From Streptomyces sp. NBC_01016 (GTDB taxonomy: Bacteria; Actinomycetota; Actinomycetes; Streptomycetales; Streptomycetaceae), in assembly GCF_026341035.1 (NCBI RefSeq), contig NZ_JAPEOQ010000001.1, forward strand, positions 868,001-932,000: a stretch of 64,000 nt of DNA, in the 5' to 3' direction. Under the pieces are notes generated by a model. That model was given only the letters and a program-made list of their open reading frames with translations. It did not search any database and was not told the DNA's origin. How positions within the stretch are numbered: position 1 is the first letter of the stretch; every line of letters starts with the position of its first letter. Positions 1 to 9,028 of the stretch are shown piece after piece. The translations under genes were made by a program, and so were the position numbers.

Positions 1-474
1 CTCGACGGGGCGCCGCGGCGGCTCGATCTACTGGTGGACGACAGCGACGGGGTGGTGCTCGGGGGCCTGAGCATCCCGCCGATCGCGGATCCCTCGGACT
101 CGGGGCCGCAGGACGGCCGCCACTGGTGGCGGACGTGCGGCTCGCTCGTCCGGAACCTCGCGGCGCGCTCGCCGCTCGGCGCCGAGGGGGACGAGGCGCC
201 GGCCGCGCGGTTGCGGATCGAGGTGGACGGGGCGACGCTCGTCGACCTCGACCAGCCGGTGCGGGGAGTTTCGGTGTCGCCCTCCGCCGGGGACGGGCTC
301 GCGCGGGTGGAGGTGCGGAGGGATGGGGCGGGGCCGGTGTGTGTGCGGGCCCGTACGGTCACGGTGACCGGGACGGATTTCCGGTACCGGGCGGATCAGG
401 TGACGATCGGGGGGCCGGTGCGGAGGAGGACGTGGTCCGTGCGGGCTCGGGCGTGGGGGTTGGCGCTGCCGTGA
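1..474 (+). CDS. C-terminal part of a diacylglycerol kinase-like protein (5' end outside window)
   Basis: The frame is open from base 1 to the TGA at 472-474, showing 157 residues of a protein that begins upstream of the window. No nucleotide-binding or catalytic motif lies in this part. The beta-rich tail ending in a FRYRAD...GPVRRRTW pattern resembles the C-terminal domain of Streptomyces LCB5/YegS-type lipid kinase-like proteins. That family assignment is from memory of similar tails and is moderate at best. The gene is followed by a dispersed intergenic repeat, then by a convergent regulator gene. Confidence 0.5.
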   Translation, partial: LDGAPRRLDLLVDDSDGVVLGGLSIPPIADPSDSGPQDGRHWWRTCGSLVRNLAARSPLGAEGDEAPAARLRIEVDGATLVDLDQPVRGVSVSPSAGDGLARVEVRRDGAGPVCVRARTVTVTGTDFRYRADQVTIGGPVRRRTWSVRARAWGLALP

Positions 475-499
475 CCGTTGACCGGCGCCGGGGTTGCGG

Positions 500-565
500 A
501 CTCGGGGCTCTGCCCCGGACCCCGCGCCTCAAACGCCGGCGGGGCTGGATTTGCCCGGCACCGCT
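500..565 (+). repeat. Dispersed Streptomyces intergenic repeat with a short hairpin
   Basis: This stretch contains a GGGGC-TCT-GCCCC hairpin followed by a CGCCTCAAACGCCGGCGGGG segment. Closely similar intergenic sequences are scattered through many Streptomyces chromosomes, usually just after stop codons. Here it lies between the end of the first gene and the convergent MarR-type gene, where it may act as a weak bidirectional terminator. The function is inferred. Confidence 0.55.
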
Positions 566-614
566 GCTCGGTCACCACAGAGGCTTGATTGGCTGCCCGG
601 GCCGCCGGTAAAGC

Positions 615-1121
615 CTAGTCCAGGTCCAGCGTCTTCCGGTGTTCGCGCCAGCGGGCCATCACCTCGGTCATCTCGCTCTGCACGAAGTCGAAGAACGCCA
701 GCGTCTCGTAGATGCGGCGGCCCGCGGGGGTGTCCTCGCCGAGGCTGTCCACGCCCTCCTTGAGCGTGCCCCGCCAGCGGTTCAGGACGCTGTCGCGGTT
801 GGTCAGCGCCTCGTACCACTGGTTGCTGTGGACCCGGAAGAGGTCGCGCCGCGTTCCCGGCTCGCGTTCGCGCGTGACCATGTGCTGCTGGGTCAGGTAG
901 CGCACCGCCCCGGACACCGCGGCCGGGCTGACCTGGAGCTGTCCGCCCAGTTCGGCGGAGGTGAGGGCGCCGGAGTCGGAGGCGAGGAGGGCCGCGAAGA
1001 CGCGGGCGGGCATCCGGGTCATGCCGGCCTCGACGAGCTCGGCGGCGAAGCGCTCGACGAACCGGGAGCGGGCCTCGTCGGCCGCCCGTGCCTGCGTCTC
1101 GTCCATGCCCTGCGCGCCCAT
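615..1121 (-). CDS. MarR/GbsR-type winged-helix transcriptional regulator
   Basis: The 168-residue protein has the layout of GbsR-like MarR regulators. A helical N-terminus is followed by a winged helix-turn-helix at about residues 35-95 (...LTSAELGGQLQVSPAAVSGAVRYL then a RREPGTRRD-like wing) and a C-terminal dimerisation helix. It probably represses the divergent ABC exporter genes that begin at 1214, because a 9-bp inverted repeat lies in the 92-bp gap between them. An internal start at the second methionine (codon 6) is possible. The effector cannot be told from the sequence. Confidence 0.85.
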   Translation of the reverse strand: MGAQGMDETQARAADEARSRFVERFAAELVEAGMTRMPARVFAALLASDSGALTSAELGGQLQVSPAAVSGAVRYLTQQHMVTREREPGTRRDLFRVHSNQWYEALTNRDSVLNRWRGTLKEGVDSLGEDTPAGRRIYETLAFFDFVQSEMTEVMARWREHRKTLDLD

Positions 1122-1175
1122 GTCCCGATCCTCTCCCCTTGCCCGGTCTGCGACGTCAGTTTATACGCTTCCTTA

Positions 1176-1195
1176 ACTTCACAAGTTTGTGAAGT
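1176..1195. promoter_or_regulatory. Palindromic operator between the MarR-type gene and the ABC exporter operon
   Basis: Arms ACTTCACAA and TTGTGAAGT are perfect inverted repeats separated by 2 bp. They lie only 18 bp before the ATG of the exporter ATPase and 54 bp before the regulator gene, in the single intergenic region of a divergent regulator/target pair. Size and symmetry fit a MarR-family dimer site that would block both promoters. Confidence 0.75.
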
Positions 1196-1213
1196 GCGCG
1201 TAGCTTCAAAAGC

Positions 1214-2149
1214 ATGACGAAGGCAATCACGGTCTCCGGACTGCACAAGTCGTTCGGCAGGACCCACGCGCTCGACGGTCTCGACCTGGATGTCGAGGCC
1301 GGAGAAGTGCACGGTTTCCTCGGGCCGAACGGAGCGGGGAAGTCCACCACCATCCGCGTCCTGCTCGGCCTGCTGCGCGCCGACTCCGGCGCCGTCCAGC
1401 TGCTCGGCCGCGACCCCTGGTCCGACGCCGTGGAGCTGCACCGCAAGGTCGCGTACGTACCGGGTGATGTGACGCTGTGGCGCAACCTCAGCGGTGGCGA
1501 GGTCATCGACCTCTACGGGCGGCTTCGCGGCGGGCTCGACAAGAAGCGCAAGGCCGAGCTCATCGAGCGCTTCGAACTCGACCCGACCAAGAAGGGCCGC
1601 ACGTACTCCAAGGGCAACCGGCAGAAGGTGGCCCTGGTCGCCGCGTTCGCCGCGGTCGACATCGACGTGCTCATCCTCGACGAGCCCACCTCCGGCCTCG
1701 ACCCGCTGATGGAGGACGTCTTCCAGTCCTACGTCGAGGAGGCCGCGCGCGAGCACGGGCGGACGGTGCTGCTGTCCTCGCACATCCTCAGCGAGGTCGA
1801 GGAGCTGTGCGACCGGGTCAGCATCATCCGCAAGGGCGTGACCGTGGAAAGCGGTTCGCTCGCTGAGCTGCGGCATCTGACGCGGACCAGCGTCACCGCC
1901 GAACTCGCGGGCGAACCGGGCGGGTTGGGCGACCTTCCCGGTGTGCACGATCTCGACGTCCAGGGCAAGCGAGTGAAGTTGCAGGTCGACACCGACAAGC
2001 TGGACGCCGTCCTGCGCTCGCTCGCCGAGTCCGGTGTGCGCTCGCTGACCAGCACGCCGCCCACCCTGGAAGAGCTGTTCATGCGGCACTACCAGGACGA
2101 CGTGGCGGACGTGCAGAGCGACAACGAGAAGGAAGCGGTGTCGCGATGA
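1214..2149 (+). CDS. ABC transporter ATP-binding protein (multidrug/antibiotic export type)
   Basis: This 311-residue nucleotide-binding subunit powers export through the membrane protein encoded next. The Walker A motif GPNGAGKST is at residues 37-45, the signature is an altered SKGNRQK at 132-138 in place of LSGGQ, and Walker B VLILDEP is at 152-158, followed by the GLDP D-loop. The C-terminal 100 residues form the extra domain usual in DrrA/CcmA-like exporters. The stop overlaps the start of the permease (ATGA), so the two are translationally coupled. The operator at 1176-1195 suggests control by the divergent MarR-type protein. Confidence 0.92.
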   Translation: MTKAITVSGLHKSFGRTHALDGLDLDVEAGEVHGFLGPNGAGKSTTIRVLLGLLRADSGAVQLLGRDPWSDAVELHRKVAYVPGDVTLWRNLSGGEVIDLYGRLRGGLDKKRKAELIERFELDPTKKGRTYSKGNRQKVALVAAFAAVDIDVLILDEPTSGLDPLMEDVFQSYVEEAAREHGRTVLLSSHILSEVEELCDRVSIIRKGVTVESGSLAELRHLTRTSVTAELAGEPGGLGDLPGVHDLDVQGKRVKLQVDTDKLDAVLRSLAESGVRSLTSTPPTLEELFMRHYQDDVADVQSDNEKEAVSR

Positions 2150-3756
2150 CCACGCTGACCTCCGCGTACGCGCCGCGCACCGGCGGCGCGCGGCACCTCG
2201 CGGGCACCGGGACGCTGCTCAGGCTCGCGCTGCGGCGCGACCGCGTGATGATGCCCGTATGGATCGCCATCACCGCGGTGATGGTCGTGTCGATGCCGAA
2301 CTCGCTGGAGTCGGTGTGGCCGACGGCCGCCGAGCGGGCCGACATCGCGGCGTCCATGAACACCAACAGCTCGATGCGCGCGATGTACGGGCCGGTCTTC
2401 GACGACTCGCTCGGCGCGCTGACGGCGTGGCGCGTGGGCACGTTCGCCGCCGTCTTCGCCGCGATCATGAGCCTGCTCATCGTCGTGCGGCACACCCGCG
2501 ACGAGGAGGAGAGCGGGCGGCAGGAGCTGGTGTCGTCGGCGATGGTGGGGCGGCGCGCGCCGCTGACCGCCGCGCTGCTCACGGCCCTCGTGGCCAACGG
2601 CGTGCTCGCGCTGCTCATCGCCGGCGGGCTCGCTTCCCAGGGCGGCTCGGGGGCCCTCGCCCTCGGACTCGCCGTCGGCGGCTGCGGGATGGTGTTCGCG
2701 ACGATGACGGCGATCGTCGCCCAGTTCACGGAGAGCGCGCGACTCGCGCGCGGCGCCACCTCGGCGGTGCTCGGTGTGGCCTTCGTGCTGCGCGCGGCGG
2801 GCGACTCCGGCACGAACGACGGCTCGTCCCCGCTGACCTGGATCTCGCCGATCGGCTGGGTCGAGAACGTCCGCGCCTTCGCCGACGAACGGTGGTGGGT
2901 GCTCGGGCTGTTCCTCGCGGCCGTCCTGATCCAGGGCGCGGTGGGCTACGGTCTTGCCGGGCGGCGCGACATCGGCATGAGCTTCCTGCCGACCCGGCCG
3001 GGACCGGCGAACGGACGCCTCGGCACGGCGGGTTCGCTGGCCTGGCGGCTGCAACGGGGCAGCGTGATCGGCTGGTCGATCGGGTTCCTCGCGGCCGGTG
3101 TCGTCTTCGGCGGGATGACCGAGGGGGCGGCCGACCTGGTCGGCGACAGCGAGAACACCATGGAGATCATCGAGCGGATGGGCGGCCAGTCCGGCATCAC
3201 CAACGCCTTCCTCGCCACGATGGTCGGCATGCTCGGGATGGTCGCCGCGCTCTACATCGTGCAGGCGGTGCTCCGGCTGAACAGCGAGGAGACCTCGCAG
3301 CGCGCCGAACCGATCCTCGCGAACGCGGTGGGCCGGATCGCCTGGGCCGGCGGCCACCTGGTGATCGCCTTCGCGGGAGCCGCGCTCATCATGCTCCTCG
3401 GCGGTGTCGGCCTCGCGGTCGGCTACGGCCACGAGTTCGGCGCGGTCATCGGCGCCTGCCTGGTCCAGCTCGCCGCGATCTGGACGCTCGGCGGGGTGGC
3501 CGTGCTGCTGTACGGGGTGTGGCCGCGGGCGGCCGTCGCCGCGTGGGCTGCGGCGGGGGCGGCGCTCCTCATCGGCTGGATCGGCCCGGCCCTTAAGCTG
3601 CCGCAGTCGGTCATGGACATCTCCCCGTTCGGCCACTTGCCGAAGCTGCCGGGTGGGGACATGGCGTGGGGCCCGGTGCTCGTGGAGGTGCTGCTCGCGG
3701 CGGTGTTCGTGGGCGTGGGCCTGGTCGGACTGCGACGGCGGGACATGTCCAACTGA
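2146..3756 (+). CDS. ABC transporter permease of the polyketide-antibiotic exporter family
   Basis: The 536-residue membrane protein has about twelve hydrophobic segments in two similar halves, with a break near residues 270-300. This is the layout of fused ABC-2 permeases annotated as exporters of polyketide antibiotics (TnrB3-like). The ATG overlaps the stop of the ATPase by 4 bp, giving equal coupled synthesis. No biosynthetic cluster surrounds it, so a self-defence or multidrug role is more likely than export of a locally made product. It ends 8 bp before the convergent P450 gene. Confidence 0.88.
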   Translation: MTTLTSAYAPRTGGARHLAGTGTLLRLALRRDRVMMPVWIAITAVMVVSMPNSLESVWPTAAERADIAASMNTNSSMRAMYGPVFDDSLGALTAWRVGTFAAVFAAIMSLLIVVRHTRDEEESGRQELVSSAMVGRRAPLTAALLTALVANGVLALLIAGGLASQGGSGALALGLAVGGCGMVFATMTAIVAQFTESARLARGATSAVLGVAFVLRAAGDSGTNDGSSPLTWISPIGWVENVRAFADERWWVLGLFLAAVLIQGAVGYGLAGRRDIGMSFLPTRPGPANGRLGTAGSLAWRLQRGSVIGWSIGFLAAGVVFGGMTEGAADLVGDSENTMEIIERMGGQSGITNAFLATMVGMLGMVAALYIVQAVLRLNSEETSQRAEPILANAVGRIAWAGGHLVIAFAGAALIMLLGGVGLAVGYGHEFGAVIGACLVQLAAIWTLGGVAVLLYGVWPRAAVAAWAAAGAALLIGWIGPALKLPQSVMDISPFGHLPKLPGGDMAWGPVLVEVLLAAVFVGVGLVGLRRRDMSN

Positions 3757-3764
3757 CGGTGCCG

Positions 3765-4988
3765 TCACAGCTCCACGGCAAGCCCCTCAAGACCCCGGAT
3801 GACGAAGTTCGGCTTGCGCTGTGGCTCCGACGCGAGCCGCAGCGTCGGCGCCTGCGTGAGCAACGCCCGCATGGACGCGGCAAGTTCGATGCGGGCGAGC
3901 GGGGCGCCGATGCAGTAGTGGATGCCGGCCGAGAAGGAGATGTGCGGGTTGTCGGGGCGGGTCAGGTCCAGGCGGTCCGGGTCGGTGAAGACCGCCGGGT
4001 CGTGGTTGGCCGAGCCGAAGAGGAGGGCCACCTCCGATCCTGCCGGGATCGTGGTGCCCGCGACCTCGATCTCGTCGAGCACCCAGCGTTCGAAGAGCTG
4101 GAGCGGGGTGTCGTAGCGCATCAGCTCCTCGACCGCGGTGGGGATCAGGGAGTGGTCCGCGCGCAGGGCCGCCAGCTGTTCGGGATGGCGGAACAGGGCC
4201 CACCAGCCGTTCACGGTCGCGTTGACCGTGGCCTCGTGTCCCGCGTTGAGGAGCAGGACGCAGGTGGAGATCATCTCCTGCTCGGTGAGGCGGGCCGGGC
4301 GGGTGCCGTCCTCGTCGTCGTGGGCGGCGATGAGACCCGAGATGAGATCGTCGGTGGGGCGTGCGCGGCGGGCCGCGATCAACTCCCGTAGATACTCGGT
4401 GAATTCGAGCGACGCGGTGACCGCCGCCCGCGCCGTCTCCTGCGAGGGGCTCAGCTCGTACATCCCGCAGATCGCCGCCGACCACGGCCGCAGCGGCGCC
4501 CGGTCCGACTCGGGGATGCCGAGCATCTCGGCGATGACGGCCACCGGGAGCGGTTCGGCGACGGCCGTGAGCAGATCGCCGCCGCCGTCCGCGACGAGCC
4601 CCGCGACCAGCTCGACCGCCAACTTCTCTACGTAGGGCTGGAGTTGCTGCACCGTACGCGGCGTGAACGCCTTCGACACCAGGCGGCGGATGCGCGTGTG
4701 GTCCGGGGGCTCCAGGTCGAGCATGCCGTGGTCGTTGAGGGTGTGGAACGGCTCGTGCTCGGGCGGCGGGGCCGTGCGGCCGAAGTCCTCGTGGGCGTAG
4801 CGGTGTTGGTAGGTGCGGCCCAGGCGGCGGTCGCGCAGGAGCGCCGAGACGTCGGCGTGGTGCGGGATCAGGTACTGGTTCGAGGGCTCGAACCAGTGCA
4901 CCCGGCCGGCCTCGCGCAGGGCCGCGTAGGCCGGGTACGGGTCGGCGACGAAGGCCGGGGACCAGGGGTCGAAGGCAGCGGCGTTCAT
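3765..4988 (-). CDS. Cytochrome P450 monooxygenase
   Basis: The 407-residue length is normal for a soluble bacterial P450. The haem-binding loop FSAGIHYCIGAPLAR puts the iron-ligating cysteine at residue 359, the ExxR motif is in VEELMRYD, and the oxygen-activating I-helix reads LLNAGHEATVNA, with alanine where the usual threonine would follow the acidic residue. It resembles CYP107-like actinobacterial enzymes that hydroxylate secondary metabolites or fatty acids. No ferredoxin or reductase gene lies beside it, so redox partners must be encoded elsewhere. The substrate cannot be predicted. Confidence 0.93.
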   Translation of the reverse strand: MNAAAFDPWSPAFVADPYPAYAALREAGRVHWFEPSNQYLIPHHADVSALLRDRRLGRTYQHRYAHEDFGRTAPPPEHEPFHTLNDHGMLDLEPPDHTRIRRLVSKAFTPRTVQQLQPYVEKLAVELVAGLVADGGGDLLTAVAEPLPVAVIAEMLGIPESDRAPLRPWSAAICGMYELSPSQETARAAVTASLEFTEYLRELIAARRARPTDDLISGLIAAHDDEDGTRPARLTEQEMISTCVLLLNAGHEATVNATVNGWWALFRHPEQLAALRADHSLIPTAVEELMRYDTPLQLFERWVLDEIEVAGTTIPAGSEVALLFGSANHDPAVFTDPDRLDLTRPDNPHISFSAGIHYCIGAPLARIELAASMRALLTQAPTLRLASEPQRKPNFVIRGLEGLAVEL

Positions 4989-5007
4989 GCGCGGACGTTA
5001 GCCCCGC

Positions 5008-5673
5008 TCAGCCCGGCGTGACCAGACGTGCCTCGTACGCGAACACCGCCGCCTGCGTCCGGTCGCGCAGCCCCAGCTTCACCAGGACCCGGCTCACATG
5101 CGTCTTGATCGTCGACTCGGCGACCACGAGCCGCTCGGCGATCTCGATGTTCGACAGGCCCTGCGCGATCAGGACGAGCACCTCCGTCTCCCGCTCGGTC
5201 AGCTCCCCGTACGCGCCCGTCTGCCGCCCCACAGGGAACCTCGACGTCTCGGACAGCTTGGCGAACTCGGTGATCAGGCGGCGGGTCACGGTCGGCGCGA
5301 GGAGGGCCTCGCCGCTCGCCACCACCCGTACGCCGTCGGCGAGTTCGCGCGCGGAGGCGTCCTTGAGGAGGAATCCCGAGGCCCCGGCCCGCAGCGCCTG
5401 GTACACGTACTCGTCCAGGTCGAAGGTGGTCAGGACGAGCACCTTCGTGCCCGCGTCCGCCGCGACGATCTCGCGGGTCGCCTCGATGCCGTTCAGCTCC
5501 GGCATGCGGATGTCCATCAGGACGACGTCGGGGCGGAGTTCGCGGACCTTGGCGATCGCCTCCACTCCGTTGACCGCCTCGCCGACGACCTCGAAGTCCG
5601 GCATGGCGTTCAGCAGGACCGAGAAGCCCTCGCGGACCATCATCTGGTCGTCGGCGACCAGCACCCTGATCAC
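5008..5673 (-). CDS. NarL/LuxR-type response regulator
   Basis: The receiver domain (about residues 1-120) has the acidic pocket ADD at 7-9 and the phosphoacceptor aspartate at D54 in VLMDIRMP. A GerE/LuxR helix-turn-helix follows at about 150-215 (LTERETEVLVLIAQGLSNIEIA...). The protein is 221 residues long. Its ATG overlaps the stop of the preceding histidine kinase gene by 4 bp, so the two form a coupled two-component system. Target genes are not evident from the window. Confidence 0.92.
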   Translation of the reverse strand: MIRVLVADDQMMVREGFSVLLNAMPDFEVVGEAVNGVEAIAKVRELRPDVVLMDIRMPELNGIEATREIVAADAGTKVLVLTTFDLDEYVYQALRAGASGFLLKDASARELADGVRVVASGEALLAPTVTRRLITEFAKLSETSRFPVGRQTGAYGELTERETEVLVLIAQGLSNIEIAERLVVAESTIKTHVSRVLVKLGLRDRTQAAVFAYEARLVTPG

Positions 5674-7004
5674 GCCTCGTCCTCCGTCCCGGTGGCCACG
5701 GCGCGGGCGACGGGGATGAAGACCGTCACCTCGTACCCGCCGTCGGCCGTCCCCTCCGCCGTCATCTCGCCGTCGAGCATGGAGACACGCTCACGCATCC
5801 CGGTGAGGCCGTGTCCCGCTCCGGGGCTCGGCTTGACCAGCCCGGTCGAAGGGCCGTTGACGATCCTGAGGCCGAGGCCCCCGAGGACGTACGACACCTC
5901 GACCGCGGCCCCCGAACCCGGCGCGTGCCGCAGCGCGTTGCTCAGCGCCTCCTGCACGATCCGGTACGCCGACAGCTCGACGCCCTGCGGGAGTTCACGG
6001 GCCGCGCCCGTCACCGTCCGCGTCACGGTCAGGCCCGCCTCCCGCACGTTCTCCAGAAGCCTGTCGAGGTCGGCGAGCGTGGGCTGCGGGGCGTCGGGCG
6101 CCTCGTAGTCCTCGGCCCGTACGACACCCAGGACGCGGCGCAGCTCGGTGAGGGCCGCCACCGCGTTCTCCCGGATCGTGACGAAGGCCTGCTCCAGCTC
6201 GGGCGGCGGGTTCTCGACGCGGTAGGGCGCGGCCTCCGCCTGGATGGCGACGACCGACATGTGGTGCGCCACCACGTCGTGCAGTTCGCGCGCGATGTTC
6301 GTGCGCTCCTCAAGCAGCGTGCGCCGGTCCCGCTCGACGGCCGTGACCGTACGCTCCTGGACGACCTGGCGCCGCGCGGTGCGGTTGACGTGGACGAGCG
6401 CGACGATCCCGATCCCGATGCCGGAGAGCACCGCCATCGGGACGGCGATGCCGCCGTCCAGGCCACCGAAGACCGCCGCGGAGAGCAGCGCGTACAGCGT
6501 GGACAGGGCCCACATCCAGGCCGCCGTACGCGGCCGGGTGCGCGCCGCGACCACCATCATCACGATCGTGTGCCCCATGAGGCTGCCGGCCGACCACGGG
6601 TAGAGGTCGTCGCTCGTCACCCAGACCAGGACGGGGGCGACCGCCAACGACAGCCACCAGGCGAGGATCGGGCGGAGCAGGGTGAGCGCCACGGGGACCG
6701 ACACCATCAGCCCGGCGACGAGGGCGTAGATGCTGTCGTCGAGGGCGCCGTAGCTCGCCATGCCCGTGATCAGCGTGAGCCCGGCCAGGCCGAGCACGAC
6801 GGCGTGCGGCAGCAGCCCCAGGCGCTTGCGGAAGCGGTCGGGGAACTGCCGGGCCCACGGCCCGTCCGTGCCCGCCCGCGGCATCGGCCGGTACGCGAGC
6901 ACCCCCCGGAACAGGTCCTCGCGCAGCCCCCGCAGCGCCGACTTCGCGAGATTGATCTCAGGGCTGTGCTCGCGTGGGCCCTGAATGATGGTCGTGTCGG
7001 TCAT
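5670..7004 (-). CDS. Sensor histidine kinase, HisKA_3 type
   Basis: The protein is 444 residues from the ATG at 7004. I prefer this start to one 24 codons upstream because the extra N-terminus is proline/arginine-rich and unlike the family. Six or so membrane segments fill residues 65-210 without a clear extracellular domain. A HisKA_3 dimerisation helix follows with ELHDVVAHH (phosphoacceptor H242) and a C-terminal HATPase_c domain. This is a membrane-sensing kinase that phosphorylates the regulator encoded immediately downstream. Confidence 0.9.
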   Translation of the reverse strand: MTDTTIIQGPREHSPEINLAKSALRGLREDLFRGVLAYRPMPRAGTDGPWARQFPDRFRKRLGLLPHAVVLGLAGLTLITGMASYGALDDSIYALVAGLMVSVPVALTLLRPILAWWLSLAVAPVLVWVTSDDLYPWSAGSLMGHTIVMMVVAARTRPRTAAWMWALSTLYALLSAAVFGGLDGGIAVPMAVLSGIGIGIVALVHVNRTARRQVVQERTVTAVERDRRTLLEERTNIARELHDVVAHHMSVVAIQAEAAPYRVENPPPELEQAFVTIRENAVAALTELRRVLGVVRAEDYEAPDAPQPTLADLDRLLENVREAGLTVTRTVTGAARELPQGVELSAYRIVQEALSNALRHAPGSGAAVEVSYVLGGLGLRIVNGPSTGLVKPSPGAGHGLTGMRERVSMLDGEMTAEGTADGGYEVTVFIPVARAVATGTEDEA

Positions 7005-7101
7005 GACACTCACGGTAGGACGCGGGTGCACCGCCCCGCGTCCGTACGAAGGAGGGTTCGGCGGCGTCCGTCGCAAGGACTAGACGACCGAGGGGGCGCG
7101 G

Positions 7102-7992
7102 TCACCAGGCCAGTTGCGCAATCTCCTCCGCGACCACCGCGCAGGCGTCCGCCGCCGGGTCGATCACCGGGAAGTGGCCGACCTCCTCCAGGAACGTGAC
7201 GCCCACGACCTCGCCGGCCTTCGCCGCCGCGTCCGCGTACGCCTCGGCCAGTTCGAACGGCACGGTCGTGTCCGTACGCCCCTGGACCAGGGTCGTCGCG
7301 ACGCCGGTCGGCAGCAGTTCCACGGGGTCCGCGTACGGGCGGCGCTCGTCGAACAACTCCCGCATCCCGCCCAGGAACTGGACGCACGCGCCGTCGCAGA
7401 CCCCCAGCTCCTCGGCGAGCACGAAGCCCGCGAGCGGGGCGATGGCGACGACGCCGCGCAGCGCCGCCGAGTTCGGGGTGCGCCAGGGCGCGCCCTCCGG
7501 CAGCACGTGCCGGGCCCCCGCCCACAGCGCGAGCTGGCCGCCCGCCGAGTGCCCGGTGACGACGGTGCGGCGCGGGTCGGCCGACGGCAGGTGCTCGGCG
7601 GCGAGCGCGGGCATCGCGTCGAGCGCGGTCGCCACGTCGTCGAAGGTCTCCGGCCAGCGCCCCGCGACGGGCCCCTCGGCGCCCTGATGAGGCACCGCCG
7701 TGCCCGGTCCCCGCCGATACTCGACGTTGGCGACGGCGAACCCACGCCTCGCGAGGAAGTCGCAGAACGGGGTCAGGTACTGACGGTCGTACGGCGCCCG
7801 CCACGCGCCGCCGTGCAGGACCACGACGAGCGGGGCCGCGGTCGCGCCGTTCCTCGGGGCGTAGAAGTCGACGATCTGATCCGGGTGATCGCCGTACGCG
7901 GCGCTGACGTCCGGCGGCACGGCAGGGTGCGAGAAGGCCGACGCCTCCTCCGCCTCCTCGCGGGCGGCGCCGGACTTGTCGGGGTCTGGCAT
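7102..7992 (-). CDS. Alpha/beta hydrolase, HSL/BD-FAE-like esterase
   Basis: The 296-residue soluble protein has the oxyanion motif LHGGAW, the nucleophile elbow GHSAGG, an aspartate in LVQGRTDTTVP and a late histidine in EVGHFP, completing a Ser-Asp-His triad. It resembles carboxylesterases and arylformamidase-like hydrolases. Kynurenine formamidase would be interesting because the kynurenine operon lies 2 kb away, but nothing in the sequence shows formylkynurenine specificity. It precedes the kinase gene on the same strand by 97 bp and is divergent from a TetR gene. Confidence 0.85.
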   Translation of the reverse strand: MPDPDKSGAAREEAEEASAFSHPAVPPDVSAAYGDHPDQIVDFYAPRNGATAAPLVVVLHGGAWRAPYDRQYLTPFCDFLARRGFAVANVEYRRGPGTAVPHQGAEGPVAGRWPETFDDVATALDAMPALAAEHLPSADPRRTVVTGHSAGGQLALWAGARHVLPEGAPWRTPNSAALRGVVAIAPLAGFVLAEELGVCDGACVQFLGGMRELFDERRPYADPVELLPTGVATTLVQGRTDTTVPFELAEAYADAAAKAGEVVGVTFLEEVGHFPVIDPAADACAVVAEEIAQLAW

Positions 7993-8087
7993 GCTCCAAC
8001 CTCTCGACGTCGTGCGGAACTTGTGGTTACGGGTATGCGGACGCTACCAGGCCCGTGACGTGCGTCAACACGTACAGTGACCGCACA

Positions 8088-8107
8088 AACGGTTCCTTCG
8101 TTCCGTT
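8088..8107. promoter_or_regulatory. Candidate TetR operator
   Basis: Arms AACGG and CCGTT bracket TTCCTTCGTT immediately upstream of the TetR gene, ending 12 bp before its ATG, and they also lie in the region that would drive the divergent esterase gene. The right half GTTCCGTT fits common Streptomyces TetR half-sites, while the left half is imperfect. It is offered as a likely autoregulatory site only. Confidence 0.4.
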
Positions 8108-8119
8108 ACCCTGGCGGTC

Positions 8120-8752
8120 ATGAGCAGCGAGCAGAGCGCCGCGTCCACCGATGCGCCCGAACCCGGCACGCTCCGTCCCGGCGGGCGCACCGCCCGTGTC
8201 CGCGCGGCGGTGCTCGACGCGGCGGGCGACGTCCTCGCCGAGCACGGCTTCGACCGGCTCGACCTGGGCGACATCGCGCGGCGCGCGGACGTCGGCAAGA
8301 CGACGGTGTACCGGCGTTGGGGCTCGCCCACGGGCCTCGTCGCCGACCTCCTCGACCAGATGGCCCAGGAGTCGCTCCCCCGCACGGAGACGGGCACCCT
8401 CCACGGCGACCTGACCGCCAACGCCCGCCTGGTGCAACGCACGTTGGCGGACGCGCGGCAGGGCCCCCTGTTCCGCGCGGTCATCGCCGCGGCCGCCTGC
8501 GACGAACGCACGGCATCGTCCCTCGCCCACTTCTACGAGGTCCGGGTGGCCGAGTGGTCCCCCTGCGTGGAACAGGCGGTGTCCCGCGGCGAACTGCCGT
8601 CCGGCACGGACCCGTCCGAGGTCATCCGCGCGGTGTCCGCGCCGCTGTACTACCGCCTGCTGACGACGGGGGCCGCCCCCACGGAGAGGGACGCGGAACG
8701 CGCGGTGGCGGGGGCTGTCGCGGGGGCGGTGGCGGGGGTTTATGTGGGGTGA
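8120..8752 (+). CDS. TetR-family transcriptional regulator
   Basis: The 210-residue protein has an N-terminal TetR helix-turn-helix at about residues 30-75 (RAAVLDAAGDVLAEHG...DIARRADVGKTTVYRRWGS) and a helical ligand-binding C-terminal domain of the TetR_C_11-like kind. It is divergent from the esterase gene at 7992, the most likely target. The C-terminus ends in alanine/glycine-rich sequence that merges into the GC-rich repeat block, so the last few codons may have been altered by repeat expansion. Confidence 0.88.
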   Translation: MSSEQSAASTDAPEPGTLRPGGRTARVRAAVLDAAGDVLAEHGFDRLDLGDIARRADVGKTTVYRRWGSPTGLVADLLDQMAQESLPRTETGTLHGDLTANARLVQRTLADARQGPLFRAVIAAAACDERTASSLAHFYEVRVAEWSPCVEQAVSRGELPSGTDPSEVIRAVSAPLYYRLLTTGAAPTERDAERAVAGAVAGAVAGVYVG

Positions 8753-8900
8753 GGGGGGCGGGGTGGCTCGGCGGGGTGGGTCGGCGGGGCGGCTCGGCGG
8801 GGTGGGTCGGCGGGGTGGGTCGGCGGGGTGGGTCGGCGGGGTGACCGATGGGCCGAACGCCGCACACCGGGCCACCGGGCCACCGGGCCACCGGGCCACC
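8753..8900. repeat. Short simple repeats (GGGTCGGCG-type, then CCACCGGG-type)
   Basis: Two back-to-back low-complexity tracts follow the TetR stop codon: about nine copies of a GGGTCGGCGG/GGCTCGGCGG unit, then four to five copies of a GGGCCACC unit of 8-9 bp. Several frames are open through them only because stop codons are rare in such composition. No coding function is supported. Confidence 0.7.
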
Positions 8901-8929
8901 GTATGGGCCGAACGGACATCGGGCCGCTT

Positions 8930-8979
8930 GCCCGCCCATCTCCCACCCACCCGCCCCCTCCGGGGGCTCCGGCCCGAAG
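8930..8979 (-). repeat. Dispersed GC-rich repeat, copy 1
   Basis: Read on the minus strand this carries GGAGGGGGCGGGTGGGTGGG followed by AGA. The same core occurs at 9687-9720, 45491-45526 and 45677-45713, always in gene-free repetitive blocks. Confidence 0.65.
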
Positions 8980-9028
8980 CCTCCGGGCCCGGCCGTCCCG
9001 GCCCACACCGGGCTGATCCCTGCCGCCA

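Noticed and set aside
3765..4988. P450 plus nearby exporter as part of a biosynthetic gene cluster
   Set aside because: No synthase, peptide precursor, terpene cyclase or tailoring set is nearby; the neighbours are ordinary regulatory and catabolic genes.
7102..7992. Assignment of the esterase as kynurenine formamidase
   Set aside because: It has the general hydrolase triad and lies near the kynurenine genes but is separated by other operons, and shows no specific signature that I can name.
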